A stretch of 64,000 bases of DNA from Streptomyces tsukubensis (GCF_003932715.1 NZ_CP020700.1:6718501-6782500), one strand, 5' to 3'; positions 36,745 through 46,084 are shown, counted from the stretch's first letter. Notes: generated from the sequence alone by a model not told the origin. Numbers and translations: made by a program.

Positions 36745-37518
36745 GTGCCCAAGCAGCCCAGACCAGAGCCGGACCCGTCCCGGTCGCTCCCGCTGAGTGT
36801 GGACCGCACCAGCCCGGTCCCGCTGTACTTCCAGCTGGCCCAGCAGCTGGAGTCCGCCATCGAGCGGGGGGCGCTCACCCCCGGCAGCCTGCTCGGCAAC
36901 GAAATCGAGCTGGCCGGGCGGCTCGGGCTGTCCCGCCCCACCGTCCGCCAGGCCATCCAGTCCCTCGTCGACAAGGGCCTGCTGGTCCGCCGCCGGGGCG
37001 TCGGCACCCAGGTCGTCCACAGCCAGGTCAAACGGCCCCTGGAGCTGAGCAGCCTCTACGACGACCTGGAAGCGGCCGGGCAGCGTCCGGCCACCGTCGT
37101 CCTGCGCAACACCACGACGGCGGCGACCGACCGGGTCGCGGCCGCCCTCGGGGTCGCCGAGGGCACCGAAGTCCACTCCGTCGAGCGGCTGCGCTACGCC
37201 CACGGGGAGCCGATGGCCCTGCTCACCAACTATCTGCCGGCCGGACTGCTCGCCCTGGACACCCCGCCGCTGGAGAGCACGGGCCTCTACCGGCTGATGC
37301 GGGCCGCCGGGATCACCCTGCACAGCGCCCGCCAGACGGTCGGCGCCCGGGCTGCCACCGGTATCGAGGCCCTGCGGCTGACGGAGCAGCCCGGCGCACC
37401 CGTGCTGACCATGGAGCGCACCACCTTCGACGACACCGGACGGGCGGTCGAGTACGGCGCCCATATCTACCGCGCCTCCCGCTACTCCTTCGAGTTCCAG
37501 CTCCTCGTCCGCCCCTGA
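36745..37518 (+). CDS. GntR-family (HutC/UTRA) regulator
   Basis: This 257-residue repressor has an N-terminal winged helix (PLYFQLAQQLESAIERGALTPG, then ELAGRLGLSRPTVRQAIQSLVDKGLLVRRRGVGT) and a C-terminal UTRA ligand domain ending YRASRYSFEFQLL. It lies between the dehydrogenase and the sugar ABC genes, and an identical 15-bp core occurs on both sides of it, so it probably senses the transported sugar and releases both. The GTG at 36745 has TACGCT exactly 6 bases before it and no ribosome site, pointing to leaderless translation; autoregulation is likely. Confidence 0.9.
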   Translation: MPKQPRPEPDPSRSLPLSVDRTSPVPLYFQLAQQLESAIERGALTPGSLLGNEIELAGRLGLSRPTVRQAIQSLVDKGLLVRRRGVGTQVVHSQVKRPLELSSLYDDLEAAGQRPATVVLRNTTTAATDRVAAALGVAEGTEVHSVERLRYAHGEPMALLTNYLPAGLLALDTPPLESTGLYRLMRAAGITLHSARQTVGARAATGIEALRLTEQPGAPVLTMERTTFDDTGRAVEYGAHIYRASRYSFEFQLLVRP

Positions 37519-37615
37519 CCCTCGACCCCTGACCCTCTGACCGCTGCCCCTCTGCCCGCTGCCCCGGCCGCCCGAGACCCCCGCAGATCCAAAGGTCGGC
37601 CGCGTAAGAATGTTC

Positions 37616-37654
37616 GGACAAAGTCTTGACGGGGTCTCGTGGCAGCCGTAGAAA
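37616..37654 (+). promoter_or_regulatory. Promoter of the sugar ABC operon with overlapping operator
   Basis: GGACAAAGTCTTGAC (37616-37630), the inverted copy of the core before gntR, overlaps a -35 box TTGACG (37626-37631). A -10 box TAGAAA (37649-37654) follows after 17 bp. GntR binding would therefore cover the -35 element. Confidence 0.75.
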
Positions 37655-37700
37655 CTCACCCAGCCGCAACCGGGCGGCCGGGAGGGAAGGCGGATCCACC

Positions 37701-37928
37701 ATGCGCAGGCACCGCACGGCACCAGCCCCGCTCGCCACGGGCACCCCTGCGAGACCGGCGTCCCGGGGGCCCCTGGACGTCCCCGGCGTACCCGATGCCC
37801 ACCCTCCGACCTGCCGTGACCCATACTTGGGCGGCTGGGGCACGACATTTCGCCCCGCTGCCGCGCCACCGGGCGCGGTGGTCCCGAGGGCGAGCGGTAC
37901 GGCAAGAAGGGCACGGCGTCGTGGCTAG
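37701..37928 (+). CDS. Possible 75-codon leader ORF overlapping the binding-protein start
   Basis: An ATG behind a purine-rich GGGAGGGAAGG stretch opens a 75-residue Pro/Arg/Ala-rich frame (MRRHRTAPAPLATGTPARPA...) with no recognisable domain. Its TAG (37926-37928) falls 5-7 bases inside the binding-protein gene, whose GTG is at 37921. It occupies the ~265-base leader of that operon. It may be a translated leader that couples initiation to the binding protein, or a chance frame in GC-rich DNA; composition alone does not decide. Confidence 0.35.
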   Translation: MRRHRTAPAPLATGTPARPASRGPLDVPGVPDAHPPTCRDPYLGGWGTTFRPAAAPPGAVVPRASGTARRARRRG

Positions 37929-38937
37929 GGCAAGGACAGGGGTACGCGCGGTCGGCGCGCTGCTGGCGGCGGTGCTCGGCGCTTCCCTGGTGGGATGCAG
38001 CAGCACCGGCGGCAAGCGCGCCGCGGACGCCCGCAAGGCCCAGGCCGAGGCGGTGGGGAAGGCCGCGGTCTCCACGCCCCGCTGGACCTTCGCCATGGTC
38101 ACCCACTCGGGCGAGGGCGACACGTTCTGGGACATCGTCCAGAAGGGCGCCAAGGAGGCGTCCGCCAAGGACAACATCAACTTCCTCTACTCCAAGAGCG
38201 ACGAGGGCCAGCAGCAGGCCCAGCTGGTCCAGGCCGCCATCGACAAGAAGGTCGACGGCCTGATCGTCACCCTCGCCAAGCCCGACGCCATGAAGGACGT
38301 GGTGAAGAAGGCCGTCGCCGCCGGTATCCCGGTGATCACGATCAACTCGGGATCCGCCCAGTCCAAGGAGTACGGCGCCCTGACCCATATCGGGCAGGAC
38401 GAGACCGTCGCGGGCGAGGCCGTCGGCACCGAGCTGAACCAGCGCGGGAAGAAGAAGGCCGTCTGCGTCCTCCACGAGCAGGGCAACGTCGGCCACGAGC
38501 AGCGCTGCTCCGGGGCGGCGAAGACCTTCGAAGGCGAGATGCAGAACCTGTACGTCGACGGCACCAACATGCCCGACGTCCAGGCGTCCATCGAGGCCAA
38601 GCTCCAGACCGACAAGGCGATCGACGCGGTCGTCACCCTGGGCGCCCCGTTCGCGGACACCGCGGTCCGCGCCAAGGAGACGGCCCGCAGCAAGGCCGAG
38701 ATCGACACCTTCGACCTCAATCCGAAGGTCGCCGCCGGGCTGAAGTCCGGCGCCCTCGGCTTCGCCGTCGACCAGCAGCCCTACCTCCAGGGGTACGAAG
38801 CGGTCGACCTGCTCTGGCTCTACCGGTACAACGCCGACATGCTCGGCGGCGGCCTGCCCGTGCTCACCGGGCCGCAGATCGTCACCCAGGACCAGGCGGC
38901 GCAGCTGGAGGACTACACGAAGCGGGGAACCCGATGA
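37921..38937 (+). CDS. Sugar ABC transporter substrate-binding lipoprotein (CUT2/ribose-type)
   Basis: This ~338-residue protein has a signal peptide ending in LGASLVGC, giving a lipidated Cys26. The mature domain is Peripla_BP_4 (RbsB/FrcB-like): THSGEGDTFWDIVQKGAKEAS, DEGQQQAQLVQAAIDKKVDGLIVTLAKPDAM, and AIDAVVTLGAPFADTAVRAKE are family segments. The GTG at 37921 was chosen as the start of the signal peptide; an AAGAAGG site lies upstream. It is the first gene of a binding protein-permease-ATPase operon under the GntR operator. The ligand is probably a sugar or inositol-like polyol, inferred from the neighbouring dehydrogenase. Confidence 0.9.
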   Translation: MARARTGVRAVGALLAAVLGASLVGCSSTGGKRAADARKAQAEAVGKAAVSTPRWTFAMVTHSGEGDTFWDIVQKGAKEASAKDNINFLYSKSDEGQQQAQLVQAAIDKKVDGLIVTLAKPDAMKDVVKKAVAAGIPVITINSGSAQSKEYGALTHIGQDETVAGEAVGTELNQRGKKKAVCVLHEQGNVGHEQRCSGAAKTFEGEMQNLYVDGTNMPDVQASIEAKLQTDKAIDAVVTLGAPFADTAVRAKETARSKAEIDTFDLNPKVAAGLKSGALGFAVDQQPYLQGYEAVDLLWLYRYNADMLGGGLPVLTGPQIVTQDQAAQLEDYTKRGTR

Positions 38938-39998
38938 GCTCGACCGCACCGCCACCGGTGGACCTCGGCAAGGGGTCCGCCGGGGACGAACGGCTGCTGG
39001 CGGTCTCCCCGCTGCGCAAGCTGCTGGGCCGGCCCGAGCTGGGGTCGGTCGTCGGCGCGGTCGCCGTCTTCGTCTTCTTCTCGGTCGTCGCCGACGACTT
39101 CCTCCAGACGTCGAGCCTCTCGACCGTGCTCTACGCGGCTTCCACCATCGGGATCATGGCCGTCCCGGTCGCGCTGCTGATGATCGGCGGCGAGTTCGAC
39201 CTCTCCGCGGGCGTCCTCGTCACCACCTCCGCGCTGGTGTCGTCGATGTTCAGCTACCAGATGACCGCGAACGTCTGGGTCGGCGTCTTCGTCTCCCTGC
39301 TGGTCACCCTGGCGGTCGGCGCCTTCAACGGGATGCTGCTGACCCTGACGAAGCTGCCGAGCTTCATCATCACGCTCGGTACGTTCCTGATGCTGACCGG
39401 GCTGAACCTCGGCTTCACCAAGCTGATCACCGGCCGGGTCTCGACCGACTCCATCAGCGATATGCAGGGCTTCGACTCGGCGAAGAAGCTCTTCGCCTCC
39501 GAGCTGGTCATCGGGGACGTCACTCTGAAGGTGACCGTCCTGTGGTGGTTCGGGCTGGTCGCCGTCGCCACCTGGATCCTGCTGCGGACCCGCTTCGGCA
39601 ACTGGATCTACGCGGTGGGCGGCAACCCGGACGCGGCCCGCGCGGTGGGCGTCCCCGTCGTCCGGACCAGGATCGGCCTCTATCTGGGCGTCGCCTTCGC
39701 CGCCTGGATCTCCGGCCAGCACCTGCTCTTCTCGTACGACGTGGTGCAGTCGGGCGAGGGCGTCGGCAATGAGCTGATCTACATCATCGCGGCCGTCATC
39801 GGCGGCTGTCTGATCACCGGCGGCTACGGCTCCGCGATCGGCTCCGCGGTCGGTGCCCTCATCTTCGGCATGACCAGCAAGGGCATCGTCTACGCGGAAT
39901 GGAACCCCGACTGGTTCAAGTTCTTCCTCGGGGCGATGCTGCTTCTCGCCGCCCTGCTGAACGCATGGGTACGCAAACGGGCGGAGGCCACACGATGA
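38934..39998 (+). CDS. Sugar ABC transporter permease (CUT2 type)
   Basis: This 354-residue permease has about ten hydrophobic segments and RbsC/FrcC-type motifs: [40 protein letters not shown] and [26 protein letters not shown]. It overlaps the binding-protein stop by the ATGA pattern, and its own stop overlaps the ATPase start likewise. Charged residues before the first membrane segment form a ~30-residue cytosolic N-terminus. It is probably a homodimer in the membrane. Confidence 0.92.
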   Translation: MSSTAPPPVDLGKGSAGDERLLAVSPLRKLLGRPELGSVVGAVAVFVFFSVVADDFLQTSSLSTVLYAASTIGIMAVPVALLMIGGEFDLSAGVLVTTSALVSSMFSYQMTANVWVGVFVSLLVTLAVGAFNGMLLTLTKLPSFIITLGTFLMLTGLNLGFTKLITGRVSTDSISDMQGFDSAKKLFASELVIGDVTLKVTVLWWFGLVAVATWILLRTRFGNWIYAVGGNPDAARAVGVPVVRTRIGLYLGVAFAAWISGQHLLFSYDVVQSGEGVGNELIYIIAAVIGGCLITGGYGSAIGSAVGALIFGMTSKGIVYAEWNPDWFKFFLGAMLLLAALLNAWVRKRAEATR

Positions 39999-40861
39999 CG
40001 GAGCCCCGACAGGAGCCGGAGCACGAGCCGGACCACGAGCCGGAGCCGGAGCCGGGAACCACGACGCACTCGGACCGGCCTCCGCTGGTCGCTCTGGACC
40101 GGGTCAGCAAGTACTACGGCAACATCCGGGCGCTGGAGGGCGTCTCCCTGGAGGTCCACGCCGGGGAGATCACCTGTGTCCTCGGCGACAACGGCGCCGG
40201 GAAGTCCACCCTCATCAAGATCATCGCGGGTCTGCACCAGCACGACTCCGGCACGTTCTCCCTCGACGGCGAGGAGACCCGGCTCGCCAATCCGCGGGAC
40301 GCCCTGGACCGGGGCATCGCCACCGTCTACCAGGATCTGGCCGTGGTGCCGCTGATGCCGGTCTGGCGGAACTTCTTCCTCGGCTCCGAGCCGGTGAAGG
40401 GCAGCGGTCCGCTGCGCCGGCTCGACGTGCAGAAGATGCGCGAGACCACCCGGGCCGAACTGCTGCGGATGGGCATCGACCTCCGCGACGTCGACCAGCC
40501 GATCGGCACCCTCTCCGGCGGTGAACGGCAGTGCGTGGCGATCGCCCGCGCGGTCCACTTCGGCGCCAAGGTCCTCGTCCTCGACGAGCCGACCGCGGCC
40601 CTCGGCGTCAAGCAGTCCGGGGTCGTCCTCAAGTATGTGGCGGCGGCGCGCGACGCGGGCCTCGGGGTGGTCCTGATCACCCACAACCCGCACCACGCCT
40701 ACCTCGTCGGGGACCGGTTCGTCCTGCTGAAGCGGGGCACGATGACGGCGAGCCACACCCGCGAGTCGGTGACGCTCGACGAACTGACCCGGCAGATGGC
40801 CGGAGGCTCCGAGCTGGACGACCTCCGCCACGAGCTGGAACGCGCCACGCCCGGCGCCTGA
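39995..40861 (+). CDS. Sugar ABC transporter ATP-binding protein (single-domain, FrcA-like)
   Basis: The 288-residue ATPase has one ABC domain, unlike the two-domain RbsA type, as in FrcA. Walker [18 protein letters not shown], signature [20 protein letters not shown], Walker [14 protein letters not shown] and the switch His in [11 protein letters not shown] are intact. The first ~25 residues are an acidic Glu/Pro/His run ([15 protein letters not shown]). The ATG overlaps the permease stop, and a GGAGG lies a few bases upstream. It would power sugar uptake; a ROK kinase gene follows after 224 bp. Confidence 0.92.
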   Translation: MTEPRQEPEHEPDHEPEPEPGTTTHSDRPPLVALDRVSKYYGNIRALEGVSLEVHAGEITCVLGDNGAGKSTLIKIIAGLHQHDSGTFSLDGEETRLANPRDALDRGIATVYQDLAVVPLMPVWRNFFLGSEPVKGSGPLRRLDVQKMRETTRAELLRMGIDLRDVDQPIGTLSGGERQCVAIARAVHFGAKVLVLDEPTAALGVKQSGVVLKYVAAARDAGLGVVLITHNPHHAYLVGDRFVLLKRGTMTASHTRESVTLDELTRQMAGGSELDDLRHELERATPGA

Positions 40862-41085
40862 GCCCCTCCCCGGGATCCGGACCGGGCCCGGACACGCGGG
40901 GGGTGTGCCCCGCGCGGGCGGCGCCGGGCCCCGCGCACCGGACCCTCCGGCCGGTCCGGCGCCCCCGGCCCCGTACCGGCCAGGGCCCCGGTGAGCGGGG
41001 TCCGTACGGGACGCCGTGAAAGAATCACCGCGCGGGGAGACCCGCTGCAGCACCCGACCCCTTGACTCCGAGCACCCGCAGGGAC

Positions 41086-42246
41086 ATGAGCACCTACCGC
41101 GACTTCGCGCACCGCGGCTCCGCCCGCGCCACCGTCCTGCGTACCGTCGGGACCCGCGAGCGCCGCTCGCACCTGACCGCGCCCCGGGTCCCCACGGTCG
41201 GGATCGACATCGGCGGTACGAAGGTGATGGCGGGCGTCGTCGATGCGGACGGCGTCATCCTGGAGAAGATCCGTACCGAGACCCCGGACAAGTCCAAGAG
41301 CCCGAAGGTCGTCGAGGACGTCATCTGCGAGCTGGTCCTCGATCTGTCCGACCGGCACGATGTGCACGCGGTCGGCATCGGCGCCGCGGGCTGGGTCGAC
41401 GCCGATCGGTCCACGGTGCTCTTCGCCCCCCATCTGGCCTGGCGCAACGAGCCGCTGCGGGACGCGCTCTCCGCCCGCCTCGCCGTGCCCGTCCTGGTCG
41501 ACAACGACGCCAACACCGCCGCCTGGGCCGAGTGGCGGTTCGGTGCGGGCCGCGGCGAGGATCACCTGGTGATGATCACGCTCGGGACCGGGATCGGCGG
41601 CGCGATCCTGGAGGACGGGCAGGTCAAGCGGGGCAAGTACGGGGTGGCCGGCGAGTTCGGGCATATGCAGGTCGTACCGGCCGGGCACCGCTGCCCCTGC
41701 GGCAACCGCGGCTGCTGGGAGCAGTACAGCTCCGGCAATGCCCTGGTGCGGGAGGCCCGGGAGCTGGCGGCGGCCGACTCGCCCGTGGCGCACGTACTGA
41801 TCGAACGGGTCGGCGGCGCGGTCGGGGACATCACCGGACCGCTGATCACCGAGCTGGCCCGCGAGGGCGACGCGATGTGCGTGGAGCTGCTGGAGGACAT
41901 CGGCCGCTGGCTGGGCGTCGGCATCGCCAATCTCGCCGCCGCCCTCGACCCCTCGTGCTTCGTCATCGGCGGCGGGGTGAGCGCGGCCGACGATCTGCTG
42001 ATCGGACCCGCCAGGGACGCCTTCCGCCGCCAGCTGACCGGCCGCGGCTACCGGCCCGAGGCGCGGATCGTCAAGGCCCAGCTCGGTCCCGAGGCCGGGA
42101 TGGTCGGCGCGGCCGACCTCGCCCGGCTGGTCGCCCGCCGCTTCCGCCGGGCCAACCGCCGCCGGGTCGAGCGCTACGAACGCTACGAGCGGTACGCACA
42201 GGCGCTGCGGAACCCCGGTGCGGGCCGTCCGTCCCGGGAGACCTGA
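41086..42246 (+). CDS. ROK-family sugar kinase (glucokinase-like)
   Basis: This ~386-residue kinase has the ROK signature: GIDIGGTKVMAGVVDADG (ATP/phosphate loop), VDNDANTAAWAEWRFGAGRG with catalytic Asp, LGTGIGGAIL, GEFGHMQV, and CPCGNRGCWEQYSSG, the zinc-binding Cys cluster. Compared with the ~317-residue Streptomyces glucokinase, it carries ~45 extra N-terminal residues (STYRDFAHRGSARATVLRTV...) and ~30 Arg-rich C-terminal ones. No DNA-binding domain is present. I recall a second ROK kinase next to a sugar ABC locus in S. coelicolor. The ATG at 41086 has only a weak AGGG site. It probably phosphorylates the imported sugar. Confidence 0.88.
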   Translation: MSTYRDFAHRGSARATVLRTVGTRERRSHLTAPRVPTVGIDIGGTKVMAGVVDADGVILEKIRTETPDKSKSPKVVEDVICELVLDLSDRHDVHAVGIGAAGWVDADRSTVLFAPHLAWRNEPLRDALSARLAVPVLVDNDANTAAWAEWRFGAGRGEDHLVMITLGTGIGGAILEDGQVKRGKYGVAGEFGHMQVVPAGHRCPCGNRGCWEQYSSGNALVREARELAAADSPVAHVLIERVGGAVGDITGPLITELAREGDAMCVELLEDIGRWLGVGIANLAAALDPSCFVIGGGVSAADDLLIGPARDAFRRQLTGRGYRPEARIVKAQLGPEAGMVGAADLARLVARRFRRANRRRVERYERYERYAQALRNPGAGRPSRET

Positions 42247-42352
42247 ACCTTCTCCGTACGGCCCCGATGATCGTGTTCCGGCCGCCGCCGGGGCGGTGTG
42301 TCGGAGGCGAACCGTAGACTTCAGGTCCGTACACCCACCAGGAACAGCAGTC

Positions 42353-42937
42353 ATGAGCGTCGTACCCAGACCGGCCCCGCCGCCGGACGAGACCGCCTTC
42401 CGGCCCCCCGAGGGCCGGCGCCATATGATCATCAGGCGTGCCCTGACGCTGGCGGTCATTCTGCTGCTGATCGGGATCCCGGCCGGATATCTCGTGGTCT
42501 CCGCGGAGCAGAGCCGGGCCAGCGGCCGGGACAAGGCGGCGGAGTCCTCGTCGACGGGGCTGCGGGACGCCTGGCCGTCCCAGATGAAGCGGCGGATCTT
42601 CGAGGTGCCGATCCCGCGCGGTTCCGAGCGGGTCGCCTACTACGAGACCAGCAACTGGCGGACCAGCAGGCTGTTCGTGCAGTTCACCACGACCCCCGCG
42701 GGCCTCGACGAATTCCTCGGCGCCATCGGCGCCGACCGGGCGGCCCTCCAGCCCGGGGTCCCGGCGATCAGCGCCAAGGACGCCGCGACGGTCGGCTGGA
42801 ACTTCACCCCGGGGGAGCGGGCCTGGTCCGGCCTGGTCCACCCGAGGGCCGCCCCCCGGCCCGGCCAGCACATCGTCGTCGACGAGACGCTGGTCTTCGC
42901 CCCCCGGGTGTACGTGGTGTCCGCCACCACGCCGTGA
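42353..42937 (+). CDS. Membrane-anchored hypothetical protein
   Basis: This ~194-residue protein has a short Pro-rich cytosolic start, one hydrophobic anchor (IIRRALTLAVILLLIGIPAGYLVVS, about residues 25-50) and an extracellular part with no recognisable domain (VPIPRGSERVAYYETSNWRTSRLFVQFTTTPAGLDEFLGAIGADRAAL). It lies between the ROK kinase and PcaL genes. A CAGGAACAG site precedes the ATG at 42353. Conserved elsewhere in Streptomyces as far as I recall; no function assigned. Confidence 0.7.
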   Translation: MSVVPRPAPPPDETAFRPPEGRRHMIIRRALTLAVILLLIGIPAGYLVVSAEQSRASGRDKAAESSSTGLRDAWPSQMKRRIFEVPIPRGSERVAYYETSNWRTSRLFVQFTTTPAGLDEFLGAIGADRAALQPGVPAISAKDAATVGWNFTPGERAWSGLVHPRAAPRPGQHIVVDETLVFAPRVYVVSATTP

Positions 42938-43020
42938 TGGCACCCCCGCCGGGCCACCCTCCGGGGTGAGTTGAGGGGGCCCGCCCACCCCGCGGCCGCC
43001 CGGTCACTACGGTGGACCGG

Positions 43021-44553
43021 GTGAGTGAGACGCAGACGCCCGAACAGAGCCCTGAGCCCAGCGCCGAGGAGAGCCCCGGACAGAGCCCTGAGTCCGACGC
43101 CGGACCGGGCCCCGAACAGAGTCCCGGACCGGGCCCCGAACAGAGTCCCGGGCCGGTCCCCGAGCAGAGTTCCGCCCCGGGCCCCGACCCGAGCCCCGAG
43201 CAGGATGCCGGGCCGAGTTCCGACCCGAGTTCCGACCCGAGTCCCGAGCCGAGTGCCGGGCAGGCAGTGCCCGCCCTCCTCCAGTACCGGATCGACGGAC
43301 CCGACGACGCGCCCGTCCTCGTCCTCGGCCCGTCCCTGGGGGCGACCTGGCATATGTGGGACCGGCAGGTCGCCGATCTGTCCGCCGAGTGGCGGGTGGT
43401 CCGCTACGACCTGCCGGGCCACGGCGGAGCCCCCGCCGAACCCGCGGAATCGGTCGCCGACCTCGCCGACCGGCTGCTGGCCACCCTCGACGCCATCGGC
43501 GTCCAGCGCTTCGGCTACGCGGGCTGCTCCATCGGCGGCGCGGTCGGCCTCGACCTGGCGCTGCGCCGCCCTGACCGGGTCGGTTCGCTGGCGCTGGTCG
43601 CCGCCTCGCCCCGGTTCGGCACGGCCGACGAATTCCGCGGGCGCGGGGTGATCGTCCGGACCAACGGCCTCGAACCGGTCGCCCTGGCCGCCCCGGCCGC
43701 CTGGTTCACCGACGCCTTCGCCGCGGCCCAGCCCGCGATCGTCGACTGGGCCGTCCAGATGGTCCGTACCACCGACCCCGCCTGCTACATCGCCGCCTGC
43801 GAGGCGCTCGCGACCTTCGACGTCCGCGCCGAACTGGGCCGGGTCGCCGTCCCGGCGCTCGTCCTGGTGGGCGCCGAGGACCAGGTGACCGGACCCGCCG
43901 AGGCCCGGACCCTGGTCGCCGGGATACCGGACGCCCGGCTCGCGCTGGTGCCGGGGGCCGGCCATCTCGCCCCGGTGGAACAGCCGGCGGCCGTCACCGA
44001 TCTGCTGGTCCAGCACTTCTCGGCCGCCCCGCAGGACACCCTCACGGCCATCCCCCTCCAGGCCCAGCCCATCGCTTCGGCGGCTCCGGCCGCACCCTCG
44101 GCAGCCCCGGAGGCATCCACCGGGTCCACAGCGCCCGCCGCGGTCGCCGGGGCACCGGAGCCCGAGGGCCGCCCCGATCCGTACGAACCGGGAATAAAGA
44201 CCCGCCGGGAGGTCCTCGGGGACGCCTATGTGGACGCGGCCACCGCCGGTGACGAGCACTTCACGGCGGAGTTCCAGGAACTGGTCACCCGCTACGCCTG
44301 GGGCGAGGTCTGGAACCGCGAGGGCCTCGACCGGCGCACCCGCAGCGCCGTGACGATGACGGCGCTGGTCGCCGGGGGACGGCTGGAGGAGCTGGCGGTC
44401 CATGTCAGGGCCGCGCTCCGCAACGGGCTCACCCCCGACGAAATCAAGGAGATCCTCATCCACACGGCCGTGTACTGCGGAGTTCCGGCCGCGAACGCCG
44501 CCTTCGGTGTCGCCCGTACCGTTGTACGGGAGGAGACCACGCCCCGCTCGTAG
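43021..44553 (+). CDS. pcaL: Fused PcaL: 3-oxoadipate enol-lactonase + 4-carboxymuconolactone decarboxylase
   Basis: This ~510-residue protein has three parts. Residues 1-80 are a Pro/Ser/Glu/Asp/Gly-rich repetitive leader. Residues ~85-335 are an alpha/beta-hydrolase with YAGCSIGGAVGLDLAL (nucleophile Ser), LVGAEDQVTGP (Asp) and VPGAGHLAPVEQ (His): the enol-lactonase (PcaD). After an Ala/Pro linker, residues ~390-510 are a carboxymuconolactone decarboxylase (KTRREVLGDAYVDAATA...LVTRYAWGEVWNREGLDRRTRSAVTMT...). Actinobacteria fuse these two beta-ketoadipate steps. No other pca gene is near. The GTG follows TACGGT by 7 bases, with no ribosome site. Confidence 0.9.
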   Translation: MSETQTPEQSPEPSAEESPGQSPESDAGPGPEQSPGPGPEQSPGPVPEQSSAPGPDPSPEQDAGPSSDPSSDPSPEPSAGQAVPALLQYRIDGPDDAPVLVLGPSLGATWHMWDRQVADLSAEWRVVRYDLPGHGGAPAEPAESVADLADRLLATLDAIGVQRFGYAGCSIGGAVGLDLALRRPDRVGSLALVAASPRFGTADEFRGRGVIVRTNGLEPVALAAPAAWFTDAFAAAQPAIVDWAVQMVRTTDPACYIAACEALATFDVRAELGRVAVPALVLVGAEDQVTGPAEARTLVAGIPDARLALVPGAGHLAPVEQPAAVTDLLVQHFSAAPQDTLTAIPLQAQPIASAAPAAPSAAPEASTGSTAPAAVAGAPEPEGRPDPYEPGIKTRREVLGDAYVDAATAGDEHFTAEFQELVTRYAWGEVWNREGLDRRTRSAVTMTALVAGGRLEELAVHVRAALRNGLTPDEIKEILIHTAVYCGVPAANAAFGVARTVVREETTPRS

Positions 44554-44565
44554 CAGGATGGGCCC

Positions 44566-45192
44566 ATGAGGCTCACGAAGAAGCTGCACTCCTGCGTACG
44601 GCTCGAAAAGGACGGTGCCACCCTCGTCGTGGACCCGGGAGCGTTCTCCGAGGAGGACGCCGCGGCGGGGGCGGACGCGGTGCTGATCACCCATGAGCAC
44701 CCCGACCACTACGACGAGGGCAAGGTCCGTGCCGCTCTGGAGGCGGGGGCCGAGGTGTGGACCCTGCGGAGCGTCGCGGACACGCTCTCCGCCGCCTTCC
44801 CCGGCCGGGTCCGCACCGTCGGCCACGGCGACACCTTCACCGCGGCGGGATTCGAGCTGGAGGTCCACGGCGAACTGCACGCGGTGATTCACCCGGACCT
44901 TCCCCGGATCACCAATATCGGCTTCCTGGTGGACGGGTCGGTCTTCCACCCCGGGGACGCCCTCACCGTGCCCGAGCGCCCCGTGGACACGCTGATGCTC
45001 CCGGTGATGGCGCCCTGGAACAAGATCTCCGAGGTCGTCGACTACGTACGGGAAGTGGGACCGCGGCTGACCATCGACATCCACGACGCCCTGCTCACCG
45101 ATCTCGCCCGCCCGATCTACGACCGCCATATCGCCAACCTGGGCGGCGCCCCCCACGAACGCCTGTCCCCGGGCGCCACCCACACCCTCTGA
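44566..45192 (+). CDS. MBL-fold metallohydrolase (UlaG-like)
   Basis: This 208-residue metallo-beta-lactamase-fold protein has THEHPDHYD (His43, His45, Asp47, His48), then HGELHAVIHPDLP, FHPGDAL and DIHDALLTD as later metal-site segments. It resembles UlaG/L-ascorbate-6-phosphate-lactonase-like or other short MBL hydrolases; the substrate is unknown. It starts 12 bp after pcaL, with CAGGAT exactly 6 bases before the ATG and no ribosome site, so it may use its own leaderless start. Confidence 0.85.
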   Translation: MRLTKKLHSCVRLEKDGATLVVDPGAFSEEDAAAGADAVLITHEHPDHYDEGKVRAALEAGAEVWTLRSVADTLSAAFPGRVRTVGHGDTFTAAGFELEVHGELHAVIHPDLPRITNIGFLVDGSVFHPGDALTVPERPVDTLMLPVMAPWNKISEVVDYVREVGPRLTIDIHDALLTDLARPIYDRHIANLGGAPHERLSPGATHTL

Positions 45193-45304
45193 GGCCCCTC
45201 GGGCGCCGGAGGGCGAGGACACACCCCGCCCGGGCTCCCGCGGAAAGCTCCTTCTCCGCCCCGCCCGGCTCCGCCCGCCCCCGCGGAGCGCATACGCTTC
45301 TGCC

Positions 45305-46084
45305 ATGCGCATCGCCACCTGGAACGTCAACTCGATCACTGCCCGGCTGCCCCGGCTCCTGGCCTGGCTGGAGAGCAGCGGCACCGACGTGCTGTGCGTC
45401 CAGGAGACCAAGTGCACGGCCGAGCAGTTCCCCGCCGCCGAGCTGCGGGAACTGGGCTACGAATCCGCCGTCCACGCCGACGGCCGGTGGAACGGGGTCG
45501 CGCTGGTCTCCCGCGTCGGTCTGGACGCGGTCGTCAAGGGACTGCCCGGCGGTCCTGAGTACGACGGCGTCCAGGAGCCGCGGGCGGTCTCCGCGACCTG
45601 CGGCCCGGTCCGGCTCTGGTCGGTGTACGTCCCCAACGGCCGCGAGGTCGACCACCCCCACTACGCCTACAAGCTCCAGTGGCTGGACGCGCTGCGCACC
45701 GCCGTCGCCGAGGACGCCGCGGGCAGCCTGCCCTTCGCGGTGCTCGGCGACTACAACATCGCGCCCGCCGACGACGACGTGTGGGACCGCTCCGTCTTCG
45801 AGGGCAGCACCCATGTCACCGAGCCGGAGCGGGCCGCGCTGGCCGGGCTGCGGCAGACCGGCCTCGTCGACGTGGTGCCCCGCCCCCTGAAGTACGACCA
45901 CCCGTACACGTACTGGGACTACCGTCAGCTCGCCTTCCCCAAGAACCGGGGCATGCGCATCGACCTGGTCTACGGGAACCAGCCCTTCGCGGCGGCCGTC
46001 AAGGACGGCTATGTGGACCGCGAGGAGCGCAAGGGCAAGGGCGCGTCCGACCACGCACCGGTGGTGGTCGACCTTGAAGTCTGA
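45305..46084 (+). CDS. xthA: Exodeoxyribonuclease III (apurinic/apyrimidinic endonuclease)
   Basis: This 259-residue EEP-fold nuclease shows the XthA motifs in order: MRIATWNVNSITAR (Asn7), CVQETKC (metal-binding Glu34), VYVPNGREVDHPHYAYKLQWLDAL, LGDYNIAPADDD (catalytic Asp and Asn), MRIDLVYGN and SDHAPVVVDLE (Asp-His). It repairs abasic DNA. Length is normal. TACGCT lies exactly 6 bases before the ATG with no ribosome site, suggesting a leaderless message. It is probably monocistronic. Confidence 0.95.
   Translation: MRIATWNVNSITARLPRLLAWLESSGTDVLCVQETKCTAEQFPAAELRELGYESAVHADGRWNGVALVSRVGLDAVVKGLPGGPEYDGVQEPRAVSATCGPVRLWSVYVPNGREVDHPHYAYKLQWLDALRTAVAEDAAGSLPFAVLGDYNIAPADDDVWDRSVFEGSTHVTEPERAALAGLRQTGLVDVVPRPLKYDHPYTYWDYRQLAFPKNRGMRIDLVYGNQPFAAAVKDGYVDREERKGKGASDHAPVVVDLEV

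Noticed and set aside
36703..38955. A 750-codon minus-strand frame opposite gntR and the sugar binding-protein gene
   Set aside because: It is antisense to well-defined genes, has no recognisable motif or ribosome site, and reads as complement of codon-biased sequence.
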